Assembly: GCA_023245385.1 (NCBI GenBank)
Contig: JAHFKM010000029.1
Span: 1 to 9,968, forward strand
Direction of reading: 5' to 3'
DNA: 9,968 bases
Source of the DNA: an archaeon
Lineage (GTDB): Archaea > Nanobdellota > Nanobdellia > SCGC-AAA011-G17 > GW2011-AR18
Under the pieces are notes generated by a model. That model was not told the origin of the DNA and ran no database searches. It was given only the letters and a program-made list of their open reading frames with translations. The translations under genes and the position numbers were made by a program. Shown here piece after piece: positions 1 to 4,237 of the stretch. Position 1 is the first letter of the stretch; every line of letters starts with the position of its first letter.

Positions 1-459
1 AGCATTATCTCTCACAAAGCATTCTCCTTCACCTTGTTTCATGCAGAGATAGAAAATTCCTTCTTTTTTTAAAAGTCTGTGGATATTATCTAGAACGTTT
101 GGGAGTGCTATTTTTGGAATGTGACAAAGAGAAGTGACAGCCCAAATTCCGTCAAAGGATTCAGAATCAAGAGATAAGTGTTCAATATCCATTTGGTAAG
201 CTGGTAATTCTTTTTCCCTGCAGAAGTCTATCATTGCTTGTGAAAGATCAATACAAAGCGGGTCAAGGCCTTGATTTTTAAAATAAGCAGCATGATCTCC
301 GGATCCGCAGCCAAGGTCTAACATTTTTTTTCCAGGGAGAAATTTTTCAAATTTTTTGAATTCATCTCTTCTGTCTAAGTTAAGTAAGGCTGCGAATTTT
401 TTAGCAAAAGCTCCTGCTTGTTGGTTATATGCTGCTATTGTTGTTTTTTTGTAATCCAT
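1..459 (-). CDS. Class I SAM-dependent methyltransferase (C-terminus beyond window)
   Basis: The first 153 codons are open without a stop and run off the window start. Residues 47-54 read LDLGCGSG, the SAM-binding motif I of Rossmann-fold methyltransferases. An acidic residue follows at D71 (CIDLS, end of strand 2), then a DI pair at 91-92 and the strand-4 stretch FDGIWAVTSLCHIP at about 102-115. The next helix and strand (NIHRLLKKEGIFYLCMK) match the 'bad news, large loop' region typical of the ubiE/Methyltransf_11/25 group. The substrate cannot be told from this; small-molecule, lipid or quinone-like acceptors are all possible. The ATG lies only 8 nt after the 3' end of tRNA-Val(TAC) on the same strand. 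No separate TATA box fits between them, so it is probably co-transcribed with the tRNA. The fold is certain, the specific function is not. Confidence 0.88.
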   Translation of the reverse strand, partial: MDYKKTTIAAYNQQAGAFAKKFAALLNLDRRDEFKKFEKFLPGKKMLDLGCGSGDHAAYFKNQGLDPLCIDLSQAMIDFCREKELPAYQMDIEHLSLDSESFDGIWAVTSLCHIPKIALPNVLDNIHRLLKKEGIFYLCMKQGEGECFVRDNA

Positions 460-467
460 AGTATAAG

Positions 468-540
468 TGGGCCCAGCAGGACTCGAACCTGCGACTACCA
501 CCTTGTAAGGGTGGGGTCATAGCCACTAGACCATGGGCCC
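468..540 (-). tRNA. tRNA-Val(TAC)
   Basis: A full cloverleaf folds on the minus strand, 73 nt. The acceptor pairs GGGCCCA with TGGGCCC and the discriminator is A. The anticodon arm is CCACC-CTTACAA-GGTGG with T33 and anticodon TAC. The T arm is GCAGG-TTCGAGT-CCTGC. No intron is present. CCA is not encoded; the next bases are CTT. A TATA box lies 28 nt before the 5' end. Confidence 0.95.
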
Positions 541-565
541 GTAAAAAGAAGAGCATTAGTGAATC

Positions 566-574
566 TATAAAAAT
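566..574 (-). promoter_or_regulatory. TATA box for tRNA-Val(TAC) (and probably the methyltransferase)
   Basis: On the minus strand this reads ATTTTTATA. Its first A after the T run is 28 nt upstream of the tRNA 5' end, the normal archaeal TATA-to-start spacing, so transcription should begin at or next to the mature 5' end. Confidence 0.6.
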
Positions 575-598
575 GTTTTGAAAATTTTATTCTAAAAG

Positions 599-671
599 TG
601 GGCTCGCTGAGATTTGAACTCAGGACCTCAACCGTGTGAGGGTTGTGTCATAACCGCTAGACCACGAGCCC
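599..671 (-). tRNA. tRNA-Val(CAC)
   Basis: A 73-nt cloverleaf on the minus strand. The acceptor pairs GGGCTCG with CGAGCCC and the discriminator is A. The anticodon arm is CAACC-CTCACAC-GGTTG with T33 and anticodon CAC. The T arm is CTGAG-TTCAAAT-CTCAG. No intron and no encoded CCA. It lies 47 nt after the 66-residue gene at 718-918 and 58 nt before tRNA-Val(TAC), all on one strand, so two valine isoacceptors stand in tandem. Confidence 0.95.
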
Positions 672-717
672 ATAAGAAAAAATAATTTTAGGAGTATTGA
701 AAAGATTTTGTCTGAGT

Positions 718-918
718 TCATTCTGAGATAATAAATAATTTTTTTTCTTTTGCTTCAGGATTTTTAGAATTTCTTAAGCTATACTTTTTTATTCCATGCG
801 TCTCGGCCCATCTTTGAGCAGCTGCTTCAGTTTTAAAACTTTTTGGACGAGCTTTACGATGACGACCTTTTCTAATTGGCCTGTAACGTTCAGTTCTTCC
901 AAAAACTCTTTGTGCCAT
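718..918 (-). CDS. Small basic protein, function unknown
   Basis: Sixty-six residues. The first 28 are very basic (motifs RTERYRPIRKGRHRKARPK), which suggests binding to RNA or another polyanion. A short segment then reads like an alpha-beta unit: KSFKTEAAAQRWAETHGIKKYSLRN. The tail is Lys/Glu-rich. I do not recognise a named family. The pattern 'KTEAAAxxWAExxGIKxYxL' resembles small conserved proteins I associate with DPANN archaea, but that is memory and not a search. The start is well supported: the ATG lies 28 nt after the first A of a strong TATA box, giving a leaderless mRNA. The two tRNA-Val genes follow on the same strand. The MITE-like element at 965-1084 sits just upstream of the promoter. 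An RNA- or ribosome-associated role is only an inference from the charge. Confidence 0.75.
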   Translation of the reverse strand: MAQRVFGRTERYRPIRKGRHRKARPKSFKTEAAAQRWAETHGIKKYSLRNSKNPEAKEKKLFIISE

Positions 919-940
919 ACTCTTGCAGAGTTTAGTGAAG

Positions 941-950
941 CTATATAAAA
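941..950 (-). promoter_or_regulatory. TATA box of the small basic protein gene
   Basis: Minus strand TTTTATATAG, first A 28 nt before the ATG at 918, so the transcript is predicted to be leaderless. The 9-bp target duplication of the element at 965-1084 begins only 6 bp upstream, so the insertion replaced everything beyond the TFB-recognition region but left the TATA box intact. Confidence 0.7.
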
Positions 951-955
951 GTTAT

Positions 956-964
956 GGAAGGTGG
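956..964. repeat. Target-site duplication, left copy
   Basis: GGAAGGTGG, identical to 1085-1093 and abutting the left terminal inverted repeat of the element at 965-1084. Confidence 0.85.
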
Positions 965-1084
965 GGCTCTGTCCTAAGACTTCTTAATTCATAAAATTTT
1001 AATCACTTGAAACCTTCATTTCTTATGGAGAGAGTTTATTTCTGATTTTACCAAATAGAAAAAAATGAGATTTAGGACAGAGCC
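965..1084. mobile_element. MITE-like non-autonomous insertion element, 120 bp
   Basis: The element starts with GGCTCTGTCCTAA (965-977) and ends with its exact reverse complement (1072-1084), 13 bp perfect. Weaker pairing continues for about 10 bp further inward. A perfect 9-bp direct repeat, GGAAGGTGG, sits immediately outside both ends (956-964 and 1085-1093), as expected of a target duplication made by transposition. The interior is AT-rich and has no ORF, so it must be mobilised in trans by a transposase encoded elsewhere. A GGCTCTGTC-type end is common among DDE insertion sequences, and a 9-bp duplication would suit IS1- or IS4-like families, but the parent cannot be named from this window. 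The intact duplication suggests a fairly recent insertion. Confidence 0.85.
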
Positions 1085-1093
1085 GGAAGGTGG
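1085..1093. repeat. Target-site duplication, right copy
   Basis: GGAAGGTGG, identical to 956-964, directly after the right terminal inverted repeat. Confidence 0.85.
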
Positions 1094-1110
1094 AGGGTGA
1101 CTAAATCTAA

Positions 1111-1371
1111 GGAATTATTAGCTTAGGATTTATGATTTTCTTCGGAGCTTTAGTTGTGGGCAATAGTCAGTCTTACTTACGCGCGCAATATTCAAATAGT
1201 ATCGAACGTTACGAATTTGGATTACAGTTTGGATTTTATTTTAGTATATCAAAAACAGTTGTTTTTGTTGGATCAATTTTTTATGGTGTTGCAAGTGACT
1301 ATCTAAAAAGTCAAAAGATTCCTCTGCTCTTTATTTTGGTGAGTAGGGTTATCTTCTTATTTGGAAAATAG
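1111..1371 (+). pseudogene. Remnant of a multi-pass transporter (MFS, possibly UMF1/Atg22-like), C-terminal part
   Basis: The reading frame is open from 1111 to the stop at 1371, with an internal ATG at 1132. It encodes three hydrophobic stretches: GIISLGFMIFFGALVVG, FGFYFSISKTVVFVGSIFYGVASD, and IPLLFILVSRVIFLFG. The sequence NSQSYLRAQYS followed by FGFY...K...G.IFYGV.SD resembles the last helices of major-facilitator proteins of the UMF1/Atg22 type, where a GxxQSxxRxxxS loop precedes FGFYxxxxK. A whole transporter would be about 400 residues, so most of the gene is missing. No TATA box or ribosome binding site precedes it, and two stops (TAG, TGA) end the frame in tandem. It sits between the MITE-like element and tRNA-Lys, a likely place for deletions. 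An intact 79-residue membrane protein cannot be excluded. The family assignment is from pattern memory. Confidence 0.5.
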
Positions 1372-1402
1372 TGAAAAGTAAACGAATGATTTTTGAGAGT
1401 GA

Positions 1403-1420
1403 AAAATAGTTTTAAAAAAT
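1403..1420 (-). terminator. Oligo-T terminator after tRNA-Lys
   Basis: Four bases after the tRNA the minus strand reads ATTTTTTAAAACTATTTTTC, two T runs of the kind that terminate archaeal transcription without a hairpin. Confidence 0.55.
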
Positions 1421-1423
1421 GTG

Positions 1424-1497
1424 CGGGCTGTAAGGGATTTGAACCCTCGACCTACTGATTAAGAGTCAGTTGCTCTACCAAGCTGAGCTAACAGCCC
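1424..1497 (-). tRNA. tRNA-Lys(CTT)
   Basis: A 74-nt cloverleaf on the minus strand. The acceptor pairs GGGCTGT with ACAGCCC and the discriminator is G. The D arm contains AGCTCAGCTTGGTAGAGC. The anticodon arm is ACTGA-CTCTTAA-TCAGT with T33 and anticodon CTT. The T arm is GAGGG-TTCAAAT-CCCTT, closing with one G-T wobble. No intron and no encoded CCA. Confidence 0.95.
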
Positions 1498-1522
1498 AAA
1501 TTGTTCTTGGTCTTGAGGGTGG

Positions 1523-1531
1523 AAATTTAAA
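1523..1531 (-). promoter_or_regulatory. TATA box for tRNA-Lys
   Basis: Minus strand TTTAAATTT, first A 31 nt before the tRNA 5' end. It falls in the short gap between the upstream gene's stop (1540) and the tRNA. Confidence 0.5.
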
Positions 1532-1539
1532 GGTTTTGT

Positions 1540-1956
1540 TTACTCTTCGAATTCTTCTTCAGGTTCAGCTAGTCTTGTTTTTATTTGTTCAGCGAGTTGA
1601 GGTTCTAGAGCGAGTGCTCTTTCAAAAAATTCTTGGACTTTTGTTGGTTCGAAGCTTTCAAATTTAGAGTGGGGTAGTTTTCCATCAAGTAAGGTTTTAC
1701 AGATGTTTAAGAATGGTTTTTCATAGGTTTCGTCTGCGTATTCCCAGGAAAGGATGTATGCGCTTAGTTCTTGTAATGTTTTTGCAATAGTTGCTGCTTT
1801 GGTTTGGTCTGTGGCGGTGTTGAGAGCTTCTGAAAAATAAGTGTGCAATTCTTCTAGGGTTCCGCTGAGATCTTGCATTTTGAACAAGTTTCCAATTGCT
1901 TCTAATGCTGGCATTAATCCTTCATCTTCAAATGTTTCGTTGTCTTTTTCATCCAT
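1540..1956 (-). CDS. Small acidic helical protein, partner of the nuclease gene
   Basis: A 138-residue, strongly acidic protein that looks all-helical. The acidic N-terminus (MDEKDNETFEDEG) and tail (AEPEEEFEE) flank a helix-rich core. Near the end, PTKVQEFFERALALEPQLAEQIKTRL resembles a single TPR-like helix pair, but I do not recognise a family. There is no signal peptide or membrane segment, so it should be cytosolic. Its ATG lies inside the last codons of the nuclease gene at 1949-2788, an 8-bp overlap that implies translational coupling, and it has no promoter of its own. The tight coupling suggests it works with, regulates or is stoichiometric to the nuclease. The acidity might mean a DNA-mimic or chaperone-like partner, but that is speculation. 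Confidence 0.75.
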   Translation of the reverse strand: MDEKDNETFEDEGLMPALEAIGNLFKMQDLSGTLEELHTYFSEALNTATDQTKAATIAKTLQELSAYILSWEYADETYEKPFLNICKTLLDGKLPHSKFESFEPTKVQEFFERALALEPQLAEQIKTRLAEPEEEFEE

Positions 1957-2788
1957 TGTGTGCTTGCTCTTTGAGTAGTGTATAGTCTGATAAGCTTTTC
2001 TGTCCGAAACAGTAGTCTTTGTAGTCGCACCATTTGCAGAGTGGTCCGAGATTTTTTGGATAATCTTCTATGTCTTGGCTGATTGTATTATTGTGGACAT
2101 TTTTACATTCTTTTTTTGCGAATGCGATGAGTTCTGGTGTGACTGGGATAAGTTTTTGTTGTCCGTGGCGTAAGAAGTAAAGACCTACTTTGTCTGGCAT
2201 TTTTCCTTGTTGTTCTTCGAAGAGTAAAACATAAATTGCTAGTTGGAGTTTATAATCTTCAGTGACTTCATCACTTCTACTTGTTTTATAGTCGAGGATG
2301 AGGATTTCTCCGTCGTTTTTATGGATTGCGTCGATGTATCCTCTGATTTGGTGTGTTGCTGAGGTGATGCAGATTTCTGTTTCTGGTTTTATTGTGTTAA
2401 ACGCTTCTGTTAAACTTTTTTTGTTCATTTCTTCTTGTAATTTTTTTAAGAATATGCTGACAAAGTGGTCGAGCATGAAGAGGCTGTCTTGATAATAGTC
2501 TTTGATTGTGTCTTTGCTTTCTGTTAGGGCGCTTAGTTGGGGAACGACTTCGATCCAGGCTTGGTTAAAACTATTCATAAGGTGATTTCTTAGTTCGTTT
2601 TCGTAGGTGTTAAAGTGTAAGTTTGCTGGATCGATTTTAAAGAAGTTTTCTAAAGCAGTATGTACAACTCCTCCGTTGAGTGCTGCGATAGAATCTTTTG
2701 TGGGTAATCCTAATTTGTAGTGGTAGAAATATTTTCTTGCGCAGTTTCTATAGGTGTTGATGCTGCTTGCGGATTCAATACGGGTCAT
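1949..2788 (-). CDS. PD-(D/E)XK nuclease of the RecB/AddB/Cas4-like superfamily with Fe-S cysteines
   Basis: A 279-residue protein with the full motif set of the PDDEXK_1 nucleases. It opens SASSINTYRNCARKYFYHY, the usual start of the RecB-like domain, with the first cysteine C16. GGVVHTALENFF supplies the motif-I histidine H43. GYIDAIHKNDGEILILDYKTS supplies the metal-binding D153 and the D166-x-K168 core. LQLAIYVLLF gives the QxxxY motif (Q182, Y186). The C-terminus carries CKWCDYKDYC (C251, C254, C260), which with C16 makes the four-cysteine 4Fe-4S signature of AddB, Cas4 and related exonucleases. No CRISPR array, helicase or other cas gene is nearby, so a free-standing DNA repair or end-processing nuclease is more likely than Cas4. 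A TATA box lies 38 nt upstream, leaving a leader of about 10 nt with GAGCTGA before the ATG. The gene overlaps the next one by 8 bp. Confidence 0.88.
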   Translation of the reverse strand: MTRIESASSINTYRNCARKYFYHYKLGLPTKDSIAALNGGVVHTALENFFKIDPANLHFNTYENELRNHLMNSFNQAWIEVVPQLSALTESKDTIKDYYQDSLFMLDHFVSIFLKKLQEEMNKKSLTEAFNTIKPETEICITSATHQIRGYIDAIHKNDGEILILDYKTSRSDEVTEDYKLQLAIYVLLFEEQQGKMPDKVGLYFLRHGQQKLIPVTPELIAFAKKECKNVHNNTISQDIEDYPKNLGPLCKWCDYKDYCFGQKSLSDYTLLKEQAHNG

Positions 2789-2821
2789 GGTCAGCTCTTT
2801 TTTTTTGAGGAAGCTGAAGCA

Positions 2822-2831
2822 GTATTAAAAG
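2822..2831 (-). promoter_or_regulatory. TATA box of the nuclease operon
   Basis: Minus strand CTTTTAATAC, first A 38 nt before the ATG at 2788. With the usual start distance this predicts a leader of about 10 nt, one of the few non-leaderless cases in the window. It is divergent from the promoter at 2862-2870. Confidence 0.5.
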
Positions 2832-2861
2832 CTTATTGTGATCCATCCTTTGTTTGCGAAG

Positions 2862-2870
2862 TTTTTTATA
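2862..2870 (+). promoter_or_regulatory. TATA box of the zinc-ribbon gene
   Basis: TTTTTTATA with its first A 25 nt before the ATG at 2893, giving a leaderless or nearly leaderless transcript. This also selects the ATG at 2893. Confidence 0.6.
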
Positions 2871-2892
2871 GGAATGAAGTGAGAGATGGTGT

Positions 2893-3066
2893 ATGAAGAA
2901 GCGATGTCAGAATTGTTTGAAAGAGGTAAATGCGAAGTTTTTTCATTGTCCTTATTGTGGGTTTGATGAGGCTCTTGAAGTGTATCCTGAGTCTCGGTCA
3001 ACGCAGTCTATTAAGGGAAAAGTTTCTCCGTACAAGCGGGGTGGTTCGAGGAGAGCTACAAAGTGA
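2893..3066 (+). CDS. Small zinc-ribbon protein (57 residues)
   Basis: The reading frame MKKRCQNCLKEVNAKF-FHCPYCGFDEALEV... has two CxxC knuckles, C5/C8 and C19/C22, with the second followed by Gly and Phe as in classic zinc ribbons. The tail from about residue 33 is basic and Ser/Gly-rich (KGKVSPYKRGG-SRRATK), which suggests contact with nucleic acid. Such one-ribbon proteins are common in archaea and usually cannot be assigned a role. The start is chosen because the ATG sits 25 nt after the first A of a TATA box. It diverges from the nuclease gene and precedes the promoter at 3083-3091 by a short gap. Confidence that it is a real gene is good, function unknown. Confidence 0.72.
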   Translation: MKKRCQNCLKEVNAKFFHCPYCGFDEALEVYPESRSTQSIKGKVSPYKRGGSRRATK

Positions 3067-3082
3067 TGGATGAGTCAGAAAG

Positions 3083-3091
3083 TTATATAAA
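3083..3091 (+). promoter_or_regulatory. TATA box before the 24-codon ORF
   Basis: TTATATAAA, first A 28 nt before the ATG at 3113. This is a strong archaeal TATA whose predicted transcription start coincides with that ATG. Confidence 0.6.
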
Positions 3092-3112
3092 TTTTAAGAG
3101 GAAGAAAAGGGT

Positions 3113-3187
3113 ATGACTGCTGTAGTAAAAGAGATTTTGGAAGAGCTAAAAATAAGAGGAGAGTTTGATTTTATTAAATCAAATTAG
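3113..3187 (+). pseudogene. 24-codon ORF resembling the start of an archaeal antitoxin-like protein
   Basis: The translation begins MTAVVKEILEELK and ends IRGEFDFIKSN before a TAG. Its layout, a short helix 'ILEELKxIRxxxDFIK', matches the first 20 or so residues of small archaeal proteins that usually continue to about 60-70 residues and are often annotated as antitoxin-like. Here the frame stops where those proteins would go on with a HMVDVD-like segment. It has its own good TATA box at leaderless distance, so it is probably transcribed. It could be a truncated remnant, a leader ORF for the membrane-protein gene that starts 11 nt later, or a genuine micropeptide. The family resemblance is from memory and is not strong. 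Confidence 0.4.
3164..3183 (+). promoter_or_regulatory. Inverted repeat containing a possible TATA box for the 3198 gene
   Basis: TTTGATTT and AAATCAAA form perfect 8-bp arms around TATT. The central TTTTATTAAA has its first A 25 nt before the ATG at 3198. It may be a second leaderless promoter, an operator, or both, lying inside the end of the 24-codon ORF. Confidence 0.4.
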
Positions 3188-3197
3188 GGTATAATCG

Positions 3198-3683
3198 ATG
3201 GAAAAGAAGAGGAAACATTCGCGTCATAAAGTTCATAAGTTTGAACTTGATCGTTTTTTTAAAGTGTTTGTTAAGAATGCGAAAAGGGTAGATATTCCTT
3301 TCTATTTTTCAACAAGACATCGTCATCATGGTTCGACCTTAGAGGCTCTTCCGAAAAAAGTGCCTTTTTGGTTTCTTCTTCTTGCGTGTTTTTTACTTTT
3401 TATTCTTGTTGTGATAGCGTTTTTGATTGGTCATCAGAAGGGGTTAGAAGTTGGATTGCGTTTGCATCCTTTTGGTTTTGAGAGGATTGTGGAAGAGAAG
3501 CGTGTTGGTCCAAGTTTTGAATTGTGTTTGCCCTATAGTAATTTGACTGTGTACAAAGCGATTACTTTATCTTTAAGGAAGTGTCATGATTTTTATAATA
3601 GTAGGATTCCTGAAATTCCTACGTTTAACACGGTGTATAATGAGCTTGTGATTAATAAGGTGTCTTCTAATCAGACACGATAA
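3198..3683 (+). CDS. Single-pass membrane protein, function unknown
   Basis: A 161-residue protein. The N-terminal 52 residues are basic and His-rich (KKRKHSRHKVHKF, STRHRHHG). One strong membrane helix follows at about 56-78 (PFWFLLLACFLLFILVVIAFLIG), and then a domain of about 80 residues. By the positive-inside rule the basic N-terminus is cytosolic and the C-terminal domain outside. That domain has two cysteines (C110, C129) that could pair outside the cell. I do not recognise a family. The gene starts 11 nt after the 24-codon ORF and could be read from the promoter at 3083 or from the TATA-like sequence inside the inverted repeat. The following gene has its own TATA box, so this is not clearly an operon with it. 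Confidence 0.7.
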   Translation: MEKKRKHSRHKVHKFELDRFFKVFVKNAKRVDIPFYFSTRHRHHGSTLEALPKKVPFWFLLLACFLLFILVVIAFLIGHQKGLEVGLRLHPFGFERIVEEKRVGPSFELCLPYSNLTVYKAITLSLRKCHDFYNSRIPEIPTFNTVYNELVINKVSSNQTR

Positions 3684-3685
3684 AT

Positions 3686-3694
3686 TTTATATAA
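3686..3694 (+). promoter_or_regulatory. TATA box of the 3716 gene
   Basis: TTTATATAA, first A exactly 27 nt before the ATG at 3716, predicting a leaderless transcript. Confidence 0.65.
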
Positions 3695-3715
3695 GTGTAG
3701 TGTTCTTAGAAGGGT

Positions 3716-4117
3716 ATGGAATACAAAAAAGATAAAGGACGACGATGGGAGCGTTTTCTTTCTACACCTTTTATTTGGGGGATGCTTATTCCCTTTGTCT
3801 TTTTAGATCTATGTTTAGAGGTATATCATAGGGTGTGTTTTAGATTGTATAGGTTGCCTCTTGTGCAGAGATCGGCGTATATTAAATTTGACAGGCACAG
3901 GTTAACGTATTTGACAATTTTTGATCGTGTGAATTGTACTTATTGTGGGTATGCGAATGGTTTGCTTCGTTACGCGTCTGCGATTGCAGGTCAGAGTGAG
4001 AGGTATTGGTGTTCTATTAAACATCAGTCTTCTAAAGGTTTTATTTCTCCTACTCATCAAAAAGAATTTTTGGGGTATGGAGATGAAGGAGCTTTTAGAA
4101 AAGAGTATGGAAAGTGA
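3716..4117 (+). CDS. Bacterial-type conserved protein with CxYC...YWCxIKH motif, unknown function
   Basis: A 133-residue protein. A hydrophobic segment at about 18-36 (PFIWGMLIPFVFLDLCLEVYH) probably lies in or on the membrane. It is followed by IKFDRHRLTYLTIFDRVNC, then CTYCGYANGLLRYA (C74, C77), then ERYWCSIKHQ (C99, H103), and a C-terminal HQKEFLGYGDEGAFR. This order matches an uncharacterised protein that I know from many Proteobacteria (KFDRH..L..L.. / NCxYCxYxNG / YWCPIKH / YGD). The three cysteines and one histidine could bind a metal. The family match is from memory. It lies directly upstream of the cyclopropane synthase gene, also bacterial in type, so both were probably acquired together. 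It has its own leaderless promoter, and the T runs at 4147-4169 probably end its transcript. Confidence 0.78.
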   Translation: MEYKKDKGRRWERFLSTPFIWGMLIPFVFLDLCLEVYHRVCFRLYRLPLVQRSAYIKFDRHRLTYLTIFDRVNCTYCGYANGLLRYASAIAGQSERYWCSIKHQSSKGFISPTHQKEFLGYGDEGAFRKEYGK

Positions 4118-4146
4118 AGATGGTCTGATCTTTAGGGAGTAAGTAG

Positions 4147-4169
4147 GTTTTTTTAGTTTTATTTTTTTA
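4147..4169 (+). terminator. Multi-T terminator after the 3716 gene
   Basis: Three T runs (4148-4154, 4157-4160, 4162-4168) lie 30 nt after the stop and before the next promoter, as expected of an archaeal oligo-T terminator. Confidence 0.5.
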
Positions 4170-4206
4170 GTCTGTAAAAAATGAGTTTAGGGGAGAGAAA
4201 GGGAGG

Positions 4207-4215
4207 TTTTATATA
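4207..4215 (+). promoter_or_regulatory. TATA box of the cyclopropane synthase gene
   Basis: TTTTATATA, first A (4211) exactly 27 nt before the ATG at 4238, the same spacing as at the preceding gene. The longer reading from a TTG at 4223 would place the start codon only 12 nt after the box, upstream of the expected transcription start, so 4238 is preferred. Confidence 0.65.
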
Positions 4216-4237
4216 ATAAAAATTGAAGAGAAAGAGG

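Noticed and set aside
1470..1667. Plus-strand frame across tRNA-Lys and the acidic gene
   Set aside because: It overlaps a clear tRNA and is antisense to the coupled gene at 1540-1956; the leucine/valine-rich translation is a shadow.
2298..2492. Plus-strand frame inside the nuclease gene
   Set aside because: Antisense to conserved catalytic motifs of the nuclease; no promoter or domain.
1949..2788. Reading the PD-(D/E)XK protein as CRISPR Cas4
   Set aside because: The motifs fit Cas4-like proteins, but no repeat array and no cas1, cas2 or effector gene is in the window, so only the superfamily is called.
4223..4237. Five-codon N-terminal extension of cfa from a TTG start
   Set aside because: The TTG lies only 12 nt after the first A of the TATA box, before the expected transcription start; the ATG at 4238 has the same 27-nt spacing as the neighbouring gene.
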